Shown: positions 34,380 through 45,984, numbered from the stretch's first letter. The stretch: 64,000 nucleotides of DNA from Adiantum capillus-veneris (GCA_014529385.2 CM043946.1:39813558-39877557); one strand, 5' to 3'. Program-made: numbers and translations. Notes: generated from the sequence alone by a model not told the origin.

Positions 34380-34615
34380 GACAAATATTGTGAGAGGGGG
34401 AGAGTGAAGGGTGATGTTTTTTTTTTCTAAGAGGAAAAGACAGGGAGTGCAAGGAAGCTTAATTAAAAAAAGAAAGAAAAAAAAGTCCTCAAACCAATAG
34501 CGATATCGCTAGTGCTTTGAGGACTTTTTAATTTTTATTTATGCTTCATTGCACTCCCTCATTTTTCCTCTTTTTTTAAAAAAAATATCACACCTGTCTC
34601 CCTCTCACAATTTTT
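34380..34615. mobile_element. foldback (long palindrome) element
   Basis: Bases from about 34380 (ACAAATATTGTGAGAGGG) read outward-in match the reverse complement of bases up to about 34615 (CCCTCTCACAATTTTTGTT). The pairing continues through AGGGAGTGCAAGGAAGCTTA / GCTTCATTGCACTCCCT and AAAAGTCCTCAAA / TTTGAGGACTTTT. The centre is the exact 12-bp palindrome AGCGATATCGCT (34499-34510). It has no coding capacity. It resembles a foldback MITE. Confidence 0.82.
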
Positions 34616-35139
34616 GTTCCCCCCCCACCCCCCAGTTCTCGGCATGATATGAAGACGTGGTTTGGAATATGGGATGCATTACACTTGTCACATGATGCCT
34701 CAATAGACTTCCTATTGAATGAAGCTTTTATACAACGCCAATGTATTATGGCCTAGGAGAAATTTGGGGGTCACGCTTCATGCATTACACCACCCATATT
34801 GTCCCCAACTACAAAACCATGCTCTTTGCCCAAAGAGGAAATTATACTCACCCTTACATGCTTAAAATGATCCCCTTCCCTTGTGACCGATACACACTAT
34901 CGCATCCATTTCAATTAGCTCCCACTCCCTTCAATGCAAGAAAGGGTGTTGGGACAATGGAGAAGAGTCGAATCGAGTCTGCACAAACTTTCCTCTCCCA
35001 GCCATAGTGTGGGCTCTCCATTGCGGCTCTCATCACCACAATTTTGGAGCACCGAGAATCATTGATCAATCACACACATACTACATCACATGTAACTTTG
35101 GTGTCATAGGTCATATTTGACGTTCAAAGACAATAATAA

Positions 35140-35594
35140 AATCTATCTCTCTATCTCTACGTGAACGGCAAGGACAGGAGGATATCGCCGTCAACGTTTG
35201 CATTGGTGGGCTTCCAAGCGATTGGAAAGGGGAGGGGGATCCCAAGTTTGGCGAGTCATTTGCTCGCATCCAATCCGCAATCCCTATGGTACAATGTGAT
35301 CCAGCAACAATCACTTCTCTTGCACACGAGAATCGCACTAATCATGCAATCTACACTTTCAAAACCAAGAGGGACCGAATCAAATTTCTTGAGCAATCAA
35401 GACTTCTAAAGGACACCAAAGTGTGGTTTGCAGAAGATCTTACACCCGCTCAACTCAAGCAAAAGAAGGCAGAACTACAGAAGATGCGAGAAGAGCGCAT
35501 AGCAGGAAAATGGGCAGTCTACCGAGGAGGTAAATCCATTATTCAACAGTTTCGAACTCCCAAACCGGTTCCCTCCTCACCTCCTTCTGCATAG
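35140..35594 (+). pseudogene. LINE ORF1-like RNA-binding protein fragment
   Basis: An uninterrupted frame, entered without a visible start near 35140, runs to a stop at 35594. An RRM-like part (VCIGGLPSDW; later HAIYTFKTKRDRIKFLEQSR) is followed by a C-terminal part with AEDLTPAQLKQKKAELQK and WAVYRGGKSI. This order resembles L1-type ORF1 proteins, which bind element RNA; assignment is by motif resemblance only. No ORF2 follows, so it is a truncated copy or an unrelated domesticated fragment. The frame is clean for about 150 codons. Confidence 0.5.
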
Positions 35595-35730
35595 ATTTTG
35601 TTCATCTTATCTTATCTTAACTTTCTTTTTGGACCCTCAGTCCTTAACTGAGATGTATCCCACAATCCCCTCATGTTTGTAATGTTTCGTTTTTGGTCCC
35701 ATAGGTCATATCTGACCTCCGTGGACGATA

Positions 35731-35737
<7 letters not shown>

Positions 35738-35796
<59 letters not shown>

Positions 35797-35988
35797 CCCT
35801 TTCTCTCTTTCTCTCTCATTTTATTTTATACCCATGCATTGTATTAGATCCACCAAGACTGTATTAGCTTGGTCTCATATGTCATTTTGGCCTTATGAAA
35901 ACGCTTAATATAACATTTTATTTCATTTTGGTTAATATAATATTTCATTCCATCTCATTTCATTTCTCTCTAGGATCGGGCACTGTGG

Positions 35989-36038
<50 letters not shown>
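35738..36038. repeat. CT tract, dispersed repeat copy B, GA tract
   Basis: (CT)n at 35738-35795. Copy B of the dispersed repeat at 35815-35960 (CATTGTATTAGATCC, CATATGTCATTTTGGCC, TTAATATAACATTTTATTTC). (GA)n at 35991-36038. Confidence 0.85.
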
Positions 36039-36041
<3 letters not shown>

Positions 36042-36119
36042 TACGGGGTGGAGAGAGGGGTGGCAAGGGGAGAGAAAGAGAGAGGGAGGGAGGGAGGGAG
36101 GGAGGGAGGGGGAGCCAAT

Positions 36120-36155
36120 TAAAAAAATTGAGGCACTAGTGATATCGTTGGGGCC
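36120..36155. repeat. short palindrome related to the 34.5 kb foldback centre
   Basis: GAGGCACTAGTGATATCGTT followed by GGGGCCTC. The core GATATCG and the flanking GAGGC/GCCTC arms match the 34499 centre in layout. Confidence 0.6.
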
Positions 36156-36169
36156 TCTTTTTTTTAGAG

Positions 36170-36312
36170 AGAAGAAGAAAAAGAAGAAGAGAATTTAACG
36201 TCATAGGAAACTATCCCAAGAGACCTTAAAGATCTATCCGACGAGGAGAGTTGAACTCAAGATCTGTTATTCAAGAGGGAAATGGCATAACCAATCTACC
36301 ACACTTGGGTGA
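36170..36312 (-). mobile_element. tRNA-derived SINE-like unit
   Basis: Minus strand: A-box-like TGGTAGATTGGTTATGCC (36284-36301) and B-box-like GAGTTCAACTC (36248-36258). The short body shares ATAGTTTC and GTTAAA near its 3' end with the SINE at 23084-23306. No flanking duplication found. Confidence 0.45.
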
Positions 36313-36394
36313 TAGAAAGGTTATAGAGAGAGGGGGGGAGAGGAAGGGGAAGGGCCAGAGAGAGGGAAGATGGAGGGGTGGACGTAGAGAAAGA

Positions 36395-36401
36395 GGTGGG
36401 G

Positions 36402-36443
<42 letters not shown>

Positions 36444-36553
36444 GGCAAGAGAGGGAATGGGTTGGAGGAATCATGAGAGGGAGAGATGGGGAGGGGTAAG
36501 TGGGTTTGATTTAAAAAACCCGAAGGCATTAGCAAAATCGTTAATACCTTGGG

Positions 36554-36630
<77 letters not shown>
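36395..36630. repeat. GA, GT and GA microsatellites with a palindrome
   Basis: GA at 36405-36436, GT at 36556-36583 and GA at 36584-36625. Between them 36520-36555 repeats the foldback-centre layout (CCCGAAGGCATTAGCAAAAT then CGTTAATACCTTGGGCTTTT). Confidence 0.9.
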
Positions 36631-36631
<1 letters not shown>

Positions 36632-36774
36632 TCCTTGGCTACTCCACTGGAGGGAGGGACGGCAATGGGTGGTGGTGGTAGGAGTAGGGGCAGCACATGG
36701 TGGTAGTAAGTTAGAACCACTAACCACCAATGGTGGGCTAGGGTGGTGGTGGTGATGGTTGCTAAGGGGGGGCA

Positions 36775-37002
36775 ATGGGAGGTAGTAGTGGTGGGATGAA
36801 AAAAAAAATATCGCTCCGTAACTGTTTCCCTAAACCTTTGATGAAGGAACAAGGGATTACAAGAAGAATTGAACAGAGTCAAAGCTTCAACGATAGACAA
36901 CCACAAAGGGTTTATGCCGCTAATGCACAAGATTCTCGACGCTTGAATGTTCGATGCTTTGAATGTGGAGAGTTAAGACATTATCGGAACACTTGTTCAT
37001 GA
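36775..37002 (+). pseudogene. Ty3/gypsy gag fragment with zinc knuckle
   Basis: A 75-residue plus-strand frame ends with CFECGELRHYRNTC, a complete C-x2-C-x4-H-x4-C zinc knuckle for RNA packaging, preceded by a Gln/Arg-rich linker. It is directly followed by a stop, and by 37146 sequence changes to an LTR-like unit, so protease and pol are deleted. Confidence 0.75.
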
Positions 37003-37145
37003 CTCACTAACGGAGTAGCAGTAGCAAGTGAAGTAGACTAAGGACACCACTCTTTTAGATATAATGATGGTCGAAATAGTAATTAGAGTAGGAGTATCCT
37101 CACTTTTCTCGAAATGAGGACATCTCGAATCCCTAAGTTGGGGAG

Positions 37146-37860
37146 TTTATAATGTACCCAACATTTTTCAATAAAAGTATTTTATTCACCTTGCAAAATA
37201 TTTAAGGTTTGCATTTTGTTAAGTCATAATGCGTTCAAATGGAACGATTGGATCAAAAAACGGACTCTAGAATCACTAATTATGACCCTTATTAACTTGA
37301 AAACAATAGGTTGATAGGAAACTTAAGCTTCAAGAATGTACCTAATGATAAGAGTTGACCCTTTAGGAAAGAGAGAGTAATTTTAGGAAAGGAGGAGTAA
37401 TTTTAGAAGAGAACTAGTACTTTGAGAAAAGAAAGAGAGGAAGAGTTTAGTTAAGAGCTCTTTTCTTGGAAGCCAAGCTTCTTCTAAACTTAAAGAGTCA
37501 AAATCGCACATTGAAATCCGTGTCCTAAAAAAAAACTGTAAACATGCATGAACTTATCTCTCCTTGCGTCCCTTTATTCTTAGCTGGCCTTTAGAGCCTA
37601 TATAAAGACCTCTCTCCTTTCACTTTGAAGACACACACTCTCAGAAGCGGAATCTCTCTTACCTTGACGTCGGAGTTACCTTCTTTCCCTCAACCTCTCC
37701 CCCTCAAGCTCTTACCTTCAAGCCATCTCCATCTCCATCTCCATCTCTACCATCGTCGTGTTCAAGCCATCTCTATCTCCATCTCCCTCTCTACCATCGT
37801 CGTGTTGCTCTAAAGATTCTTGAGTTCTCTTTCTCTCTTTCCCTTTTCTCTACCTCGTTT
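37146..37860 (+). mobile_element. LTR-like unit, plus strand
   Basis: Starts after the purine-rich AAGTTGGGGAG and contains a clear TATA box (37599-37607) followed by a pyrimidine-rich stretch. A 44-bp tandem duplication (CAAGCCATCTCCATCTCCAT... ending CATCGTCGTGTT) is at 37717 and 37761. No primer site was found before the gag-like start at 37864. Boundaries are approximate. Confidence 0.45.
37599..37607 (+). promoter_or_regulatory. TATA box of LTR-like unit
   Basis: CCTATATAAAGACC, about 265 bp upstream of the gag-like ATG at 37864. Confidence 0.55.
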
Positions 37861-37863
37861 ACG

Positions 37864-38083
37864 ATGGCCCCGAAGAGAGTGACCCGAAGCTCAAAGAATG
37901 CTCATGTCGTTCCACTTCACGGAAGGTGCAAAAAAGAAGACATTGTCTACTCCAGTCATAACTCAAGCGGAGATATCGACTCCGAAAGAAGGTGAAATCA
38001 TCCAACCTCAAACACGGGAGGTAATCGAATATGTCGCTAATCTGGTAGAACAAATTATAATTTTGCATTGCTATTCATATTGA
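37864..38083 (+). pseudogene. gag-like N-terminus, frameshifted
   Basis: ATG at 37864 gives MAPKRVTRSSKNAHVVPLHG, then a stop. The +1-related frame continues with VITQAEISTPKEGEIIQPQT and REVIEYVANLVEQI before a stop at 38083. The pattern (basic start, acidic/polar body) resembles a Ty3/gypsy gag start behind its LTR, but no conserved gag core remains. Confidence 0.4.
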
Positions 38084-38089
38084 CTTGGA

Positions 38090-39660
38090 AAGCTAAGCAT
38101 AGGTATTTCCTTAAACTGTCCAAGGAATGTGATTCTATCACAAGAAACAAGCATATGCTTTCATAGATTAGTGAAACAACTATTTGATGAATTGTTATTG
38201 TTTGATAAGTTGTTACTGGTTGATATAAAGAGTTGGTTGATCATGTTTGAAGAACCATTTAAAGAGAAGAATTAATGAAAAGAATATCTCTTGTTTCTTG
38301 CGGGTAGGGAGATGATTCTGTGGTTAGCGGAGATTAAGCTGAGGTTATCGCTCTCTTTTTGTTCCTTGTGGTTAGTGGGATGCCTCGCGGTTATCAAGAT
38401 GCCTCGCGGTTAGCGAGATGGGAAGGTTGCACAATTCGTGGTTAGCAAATAAATCCTTTACAAAAGCTTTGTTGGCTAGACAGAGAAAGTCCGCGGGTAG
38501 CGGCAACTCATGAGAAATTGGAAAAGTTATTTTTGTTGAGTTATAGGGCTGTCTTCATTAGGCCTCGTTTGAATTATTCTGGTATTGTTTAAAGGGCTGT
38601 AGAAAAGAACCTGTGTCTGAAATTAATTAAAGAACAATGTTTGTATGTGTAAAACAGTGTGGTAGTAATTAGAAAACAAGCAAAAAGTGTGAGTGTGGGG
38701 TGGAAAGTGGGGGCTGGCTTAGCTTACCAGTCAAGGATGGGTAGTTTCGATTAGTTGAGAAACTCTCCACTCTCTCTTATTATTAAGAGAAGTGAAAATT
38801 AGAGACTCATTGTGCCGAAAGTCGAGAAGTCCTAAATATACGTGCCCTTGAAAGCTATGGACCCGATTAGTGAGGTACTTTTCACAAGATTACTAGTTAG
38901 TTCAAACTAAGTCTCATATTATATTTATGGTTTATGGATGGCGACCGTGCCTCTTAAATGTGGGGGGAAAGGCGTTGTTTATGGATTCTAAATATGTCAA
39001 TGTAATTTCATCTTTATGTTAGAAAACAACTTTCATTAGAATCTAGATTTATTGACCTGACTTGCGGTGTATGATCCTTATAACCACGTAAACAATGGAT
39101 AGAGGACTTTCTCTCTTGTATTTCTCGTATCTCTACTTTGTGGAAATGGAGTAGAGTGTTGTCAATGGAAAATGAGAATAAAGGAAGGCCATCTATCAAG
39201 TCAGCCCAATCTTCTCGGAGTTGGGGACCTCACAGAGTTCAAAAGCTCCACACCTTGATTTCTACATAAAGAGCTATTTACAGAAAAATACATAGTTTCG
39301 TAAATTCTTAAAGAGTATATCGTAAATGAAGTATTATTTGCATAGTTATGTAAATAGTCTGTTAATAGTGCAACTTTGGGAAATAACATTTGAAATGACA
39401 AGATGTCTTTATTTTCAAGACTTTTAAGGCTTTCTTGAGGGACACTTGTCAAACAACTAGAAATGAAGTACCTTCACCCATATGGATACTAAGGCCTTTA
39501 GCAGGCCAATAATTGAGTGCTATGATGAAAAGTCATAAACCTTGGAATTCATTATATAGGAAACGTGCAACATTTACAATCAATTGATCAAAGTGGTCAA
39601 GAAAAAGCTACATCGTGGAAGAAAGGACGTGAGTGGTGTGAAAAGAAGAAGGTTTTCTTT
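38090..39660. other. no recognisable gene
   Basis: Contains imperfect short repeats around GCCTCGCGGTTATCAAGAT and CGGTTAGCGAGAT (about 38300-38440). Otherwise I see nothing to annotate. Confidence 0.4.
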
Positions 39661-39681
39661 TTGCACTCCCCCTTAAGCATA

Positions 39682-39757
39682 ACAGAGGATGTAGACTTGG
39701 CTACATCCTCTGTGATACTAAAACGCCATCATTGACTACCCTTAATGATGGCGTTTT
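39682..39757. repeat. two adjacent perfect hairpins
   Basis: Hairpin 1: ACAGAGGATGTAG (39682-39694), 6-nt loop, exact complement (39701-39713). Hairpin 2: AAAACGCCATCATT (39720-39733), 10-nt loop, exact complement (39744-39757). Only 6 nt separates them. Confidence 0.93.
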
Positions 39758-40040
39758 AGGGTTTTTAGGAAAGAGTTTCATTGCAGTGGTTAGTCTGTCC
39801 ATGTGTGCAAGAGTGAGAGGTGAAGTAGTTTTGTTGGCATAGAGCGTCAATTGTGTTACCAACCTTGTCGTACAAAGCTACACAACACGAGCTGATTTTT
39901 CTCCCTGCGTTGGTCCTGCTAGTCACGAGTTCCTCTGAAACTTCCACCTCTACTGCTACTAGTAGAGACTTGGCTTAGCTTCACATGGCCGGCTATTAAT
40001 CGTTTTTTTTTCAACGCTACTCTTTGCTTTATCTTATCCC

Positions 40041-40659
40041 TCAACAACAACAACGATTAATAGCTTTGGTGTATAAAATCTGTCTTGCAATTAAGCGTTT
40101 GTCGTAAGCTTTACCTTGGGTGCTTGTTGCCCCCCCCCCCCCCCCCCCCAACTTCCTCTTGGCATCTTTTTGTCTTGCAGTGATTATTAATGGAACTCGA
40201 CGACCTGGCCATGGATGAAGATTTAGTCCAATTCTCACATATATTAGCGTCAAAAAACACATCAGAGATGTAGGTAGCCGTGCCGATGGAAGAAGAAGTT
40301 GGCTCGGTATTGAGACCCTCATCTAATGCAGAAATGTCGAGTCCCGATTTGCCAAGGGCTCTAACCACTAAATTAGGAACTTTAGAGTACGTCATTTGCA
40401 TTGAATATGAGAATGCTAGGGATAAGGGTTATGTGACAACTTTCATGTCTATCACATATAATTAATTGCCTCTAACGGCTGCACAAAGTAAGGGTTGAAC
40501 ATCCACACACTCTGCACCTATGCTACCTAGTTTGACAAGTGCAAGGAGAGTTTCATTATGCAGCAGTGGTGCAGTCCGGAAGACGGTTCTTCTTATCTTG
40601 TGGACTTGTTGGGCAGGCCACCCACAGTAGAGAAGACACAAATATCCGACGCCTTGCAT
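40041..40659 (-). pseudogene. possible host-like protein fragments, unidentified
   Basis: Two minus frames have ordinary protein composition. The frame 40659-40462 reads LLHNETLLALVKLGSIGAEC and VQPLLCAAVRGN, in the style of helical repeats. The frame 40401-40111 (KVPNLVVRALGKSGLDISAL; DVFFDANICENW) runs into a poly(G) made from the C run at 40130-40149. They could be two exons or a pseudogene. I cannot name a family and give them low weight. Confidence 0.25.
40130..40149. repeat. poly(C) tract
   Basis: 20 C in a row. Confidence 0.97.
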
Positions 40660-40934
40660 TAATTGGGGGCTACCTGCTCCGATGAGTCCCTAAGTCACCC
40701 TAGCCTACGTCTAACACCCATCCTCCTTGCTCTACTACGTCACACGCTTTCTTTTAGTATTGCTACATATCACTCTAAGTTTCAAAACTTTTTATAGAGT
40801 GGGAAGAGAGCGTACATGTGAAACCTATAATCTATTCAAAATATTCTCAATTTCAAAACTTTGACTTTTCCACCAAACTAATGAGTACATATGGTGGGTT
40901 CATAATTTTATTACATGCGAATCTTGACAGATTT

Positions 40935-41050
40935 TTTTGTCCGATGTCTGGCAGTAGCACACAGAGCAAGCAAAACTCCTATAGTGGATCAGATTTGAAC
41001 CCGAGATCAGTCGCACGTGAAGTCCTCGCGCTAACCACCTCAACTGTCTG
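40935..41050 (-). mobile_element. tRNA-derived SINE-like unit
   Basis: Minus strand GGTGGTTAGCGCGAGGAC (A-box region, 41022-41038) and GGGTTCAAATCTG (B box, 40990-41002) sit about 30 nt apart, as in SINE heads. A short body ends in an A run near 40935. No flanking duplication found. Confidence 0.55.
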
Positions 41051-42353
41051 CTTTTGCACTTGCCAGCATCTACCTCTAATTTTAAAAAAAGATGTTGCAA
41101 TCTCCTCCGAGCATGAGATCCACCTATGGTTGCTACATGTTGCCGCCTTGATTCTCAGGTCCCTGCGTTGAAATCCCCTTCAATTATGAACGCCATCATC
41201 GTCCCTCAAGATTGTCGCCCTTTTCTTTATTTCAGCTCCGTCATTGAAATCTGTTCAAGATTTGCCACATACTTTTAAAAAATAAATCGTAGGTACATAC
41301 TATTTCAACTCTAAAAATATTCAAATTTCACACTGTACTCTACTACGTAGTAAAGGTGTGAAAAGAGAGTTTTTTAAGTGAAAACAAGTGAAATTTTCAC
41401 GAGGCCTGTTGGATTGATGTTGGGTGCTCCACATAGGCTCATGATGTGCTTAACACACCATATATAATCCCTATGCACAATGTGCAGCTCAATGTTAGGA
41501 TTTGAAGGACTTCGTATGTGTTGACTCCTCAAGGCACTGAATGTGCTTGGGGCTTTATGTACATTATTATTTTTTAAGTACAACACTTCTACTCACAATT
41601 GAATGGCCAAAAAAAAAAAAAAAAAAGGAAGGGTTTAATATTTATCTAAAATGTTGCACTTGTAAGAGTTTTATGGGAGCCTTTGCTCTTGAAGCCTACT
41701 TCAAGGACCACCACCACTCTTCGCTTGCCACCAACACACATTATTAATACGTACAAATTTGGTGGAGGCTTAGGTGAAGCTTGTGCTAAAAATAGCCCAT
41801 TGGCTTTTTCAACAAATTCTCCCTCCCTCTCTCTCTCTCTCTCTGTCTCCCCCCATTAGCGAATCCATTGTAAGCTTATAGGATAGTATTATGATTGGAT
41901 TTCCACCTGGTACTTTTAGGTGGTGACTTGAGATAACATCAATGCCATGATACATGTAGTCAAAGCGTACGAAAGAGTTTAACCTTGTCTACAGGTTTGC
42001 AATCACGTTGAGCTATTCTTGTTTTGTGCTACCTGACTTCTCTCACTCTCTCTCTCTCTCTCCAAACACCACAACCTGAAAACACAGAGTTTTGGCGACA
42101 TGAGTATTGTCCAACACTTTAGGTTGCTATCGTAGGCAATTGACACACTTTAGGCTTTTGTTAGCATCCATGCGTACACGATGCAATCTGCAAGAATAAG
42201 GCATGTAGCCCATGCACAAACATAAGGTGACACCGGGCTAGCAAATGTACAACCATGTGTGCCTACACTCAAGGTCTCATAAAGCCATTGGTACATGAGT
42301 TTTTTCTTAGTAAAAATTAGAATGGCAATTCACATCCCCCCCGCGCGCCCTCC

Positions 42354-42356
<3 letters not shown>

Positions 42357-42439
<83 letters not shown>
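42357..42439. repeat. (CT)n microsatellite
   Basis: 83 bp of CT. Confidence 0.96.
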
Positions 42440-42442
<3 letters not shown>

Positions 42443-42773
42443 ATGGTCGCTGGTGGCACCACAAAGCTCACAATCCGACAATGCTAAAAACAAGGTGAAG
42501 AATCATAGTGGCCTGCTAAGGAAATGTAATCCAAAAGTAGATGAGAGTTGTGTTTGTAGGATTTATTTTTTCACAACAAATATTTTGAAAAGTTGTAGAG
42601 AAAGTATATTACAAAGGGAATGATAGATATATGGAAAAAGGTGACTAGTAGGTGTAGGTCAAGTTGTTTCAGTGGTGGACATGGAGAAATTACTTGTTAA
42701 CCAAATTTGGATGAACTTAGAAGTTCCGTTTGTTGTTTTTTGAAAGAGAGTGAGAGATCTTGCCACTTGCAGC

Positions 42774-42776
<3 letters not shown>

Positions 42777-42816
<40 letters not shown>
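42777..42816. repeat. (GA)n microsatellite
   Basis: 40 bp of GA. Confidence 0.95.
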
Positions 42817-42819
<3 letters not shown>

Positions 42820-45053
42820 GATTTTCCTTGAGTTTTCTCATGACGTCCGTATAGCATGATGTCGCTACATGAGAGAATTGTTAAGACCTTGAAAGCAATG
42901 TTGCCAAGACGACCTAAAATAGTGCAAACTCAACGATATCATACACAAAATTAGCAATTGTTCTAGAAAACTTTAAATGTCATCTACAAGGTAGAGGCAT
43001 TCAATATTGTGACAATTATACATGCATGCATAAGAGACAATGGAAAATATACCTACAACCCAAAAACCTCAAAATACAGAGATCAAAGCCTTCAAGCTAC
43101 TAAATCGACAACATACAGAGATACCTTGGAGATTTAAGTTGCAATGGATGCTAGACACTATCCGAGGAATTAAAACAGAGAGAAGATGGAAATGATGATG
43201 ATGACATGATAAAAAAATGACCACCATCCTAGGGCACCTCCCTACCCCATTCCACATGGATATAAGGCAAAAGACCACTCCATGGCTCATTAATCATTAA
43301 TTGAAAAGAATCATTAGAAATTGCCGTGTAAAGTCTTCATTTATCGGATATATCCTACAAAGAGTTTAAATGCACAACCAAATGACCCAGATCTAAGTAA
43401 CATGGTAAGGCCTCGACAATTTTGGGCAGCTGCCTTTGCATTCGGCTTTTCTGAATCTTGGTGCATAGGCTTCTAAGATGTCAAGGCAGAGCCATAAGGT
43501 AGGGAGACCAGCACTCACTTCCATTGCTTCTTGCTTACAAGAGGCTCATGCCTCCTCTACGACCACCACATCCACCCTACCCTTGACCCCTTTCTTCATA
43601 TGTCTCTCGTTCCAAGCTTCCCAGGCATGCCTGGTATTCACTTGAAAAGACCCTGCATATGGCCCTAAAGAAAGGGCTTTATCTAGTGCAAATTGACCTC
43701 AACCTACCTCTCTTGTTTGCGTGATCAAGGGCATGTGCTACCAAAAAGTGTTGGTGGGTGAGGGAGATGAAGGGATTGTTCAATTTGAGGTTTGGAAAAC
43801 TGGGTGTGCAATGCGAATTTGCAGATGACAGATGGTAATAGTCGGGGTCAGTGTTGGGGACTCGGGCGCCCCAAAGAGTCTATTGTTTGCAATCCCCAAC
43901 AAGCATATCATTGTTGCAACACTGTCATAGCATCTAGCATGCAGCCATGTCAATGACCTTAAGAGAGGTGTAGCACAAACAGGTATGTACACAAGTGCAC
44001 ACACACATGTTGTGACATAATTACTCAACCAAGTGAGGGAAATAGGTATAGCCGTAAAGCAAGACATGGTTTGCAGTGATAGGAGCAACAATAGGGTCAT
44101 CCTCATCTCTAACTCCAGCCATCCACCCTCTATCCTCTTGCTCCTTGGTCAACAACGGTGGCATTGGCATGCAATATATTGCTCAATTAAATCTCTTGCC
44201 CTCTTTTGATTTCCAAATCCATTGCTAAACCCTCTGCAAACATTGTAGTCACCTCTAGAGATGAGGATGTTCCAACCTTGTGCAAGCACTGAGCAGTCAC
44301 TATAATCAATAGTACTAGTGATGATCAGCAAGTACCCCCATCATCAGCAAGTTGTAGTAGTTATGACCCCACATTCTCTTCTATCAAAATCAAGCATGGA
44401 ACAAATCCATGATTTCATTGTTGTGTACTCAAACTTGACAATGGTTTTCTACATTGTCATCATTCTACATTGTGAACATCTAGATTTCATTATATACTCA
44501 GCCTTGACAAGAATATGAGAATATGCCTTGCATACTACCAGGTAGATCATAAAATTCTTGATTCTTGAAATACACCTGATTCTATTATCAATGTTGATGG
44601 TAAATTACAATGTTGAGAGTTTTGTTGTGCTAGTAAGCTATTTTAGAGCCAAGGAATGAGACATGTTAGTGGCTGCTTCATGCATAACTCAAAAGATTTT
44701 TGATTTTCCATATAGAAACATTTTTAAAAATCTAATAAAATTCTTCCAAAACTTTAACATTAATGATATTCAGGCACTCTAGTATGTAAAATAGAGGCAT
44801 CCATGCTTAGCACAAAAAAAAGACATGCAAAGATGTTATCAAAATGATGGAGGGAGAATCACAACCTATGCAACAAGGCATTTGATTGTACCAAATTTGG
44901 ATCACCAAAATTTAGCTAGTGAGGCGGTCCGGGGCGGGCAACAAGAGAGGCGACCTCTAAACACCCCTCAAGGCTCCCGTGCTGCTCAATTGGGGCTGGG
45001 GCAACCACAAGCACAACACAACAACAAACCCACAGCCAAACCCAAACAAGATA

Positions 45054-45770
45054 GGGGCACCACCTAGTTATGGTATGCGAACTAGGACACAAGAGAGATT
45101 TTGGCACAACCAAGAAGATGCACCACACAACACACACAAACAACCTCACACCAAGACACACACAAACTGGACCAGAGAGAGCTAGAGCAAAGGGAAGAGA
45201 GAGAGAAAAGGATCTCGCGTAATACCTTATTTGTGACTTGCAAATGGAGATGGTTCGTTATGATGCTATTGTAGAACTTGTATAAAACTTACTCAATGCT
45301 TAGTGATTGCTAAACATTGCCAAAACACACACACACTGTCTTAGGGTGTGGGAGACCTCTCACCACAATACCCTCTTACAATGGACACAAAACTGGCAAT
45401 GAAAAAACACACTAAAACACTTTCTAAAATCAAGATCAACTAATAAAAACTCAAAATACACAAGTCACCTTGAATTCACCAAACCGTATTGCACAAATGG
45501 AAGGACGAAGATTTGAACGTCGAATCACGCCTTTGATGTACCAAACCTCAATTTATTGATGATAAAGGAGCATATACAATAGTGGTTTTGAGATTTGTGA
45601 AACTCACGCTCTCTCACTTGCAATGTGTAGCTTGAAAGCTTCTCTCACACCAAGAGTGAAGCTCACAAGTGGTTGCTACACCTAAGTCTCTCCTCACGCA
45701 TAGAGTGTTGGGGTGCTATGTGAGATGTTGGAGGTTGTTTTACAAGAAGGAGAGGGGCCTATTTATAGGT
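45054..45770 (-). mobile_element. possible LTR with primer site, minus strand
   Basis: The minus strand at 45062-45054 reads TGGTGCCCC, like the candidate primer site at 54997. To its right is CA-rich, then AT-rich sequence with a TATA motif CCTATAAATAGG (45758-45769). This layout fits the promoter and 5' part of a minus-strand element whose body would lie to the left. LTR ends are not established and no coding body was recognised to the left. Confidence 0.3.
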
Positions 45771-45943
45771 TGGAGACCCCTCATTAAGATTATTGGAAAT
45801 CCTAATTTCTAAGCTAACAAATCAGGATTATGATTTTTTTGAATATCAAAACATTGCGGGCCTTCTTTGTCTGCTTGAGTCATGGGTGTGGGCTCAAAAG
45901 AGAGCATTATTGATGGTAGATAAGGTGAAAGTAAGTAAGGGGA

Positions 45944-45984
<41 letters not shown>

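Larger units (their letters stand above)
41170..44800. other. anonymous region with microsatellites
   Basis: Contains (CT)n at 42357-42439 (83 bp), (GA)n at 42777-42816, short CT runs at 41828 and 42049, and an A run near 41610. No domain recognised in any frame, and no LTR signatures. Confidence 0.5.

Noticed and set aside
39682-39757. Rho-independent terminators or miRNA precursors
   Set aside because: Not a bacterial context; stems of 13-14 bp are too short for plant miRNA precursors.
44825-45067. Gln/Arg-rich plus frame as a gag start
   Set aside because: Lies across a possible minus-strand primer site and lacks any conserved gag feature.
43780-45161. Minus- and plus-strand frames of 80-108 codons
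   Set aside because: No motif, CA-rich or unremarkable composition, no neighbour support.
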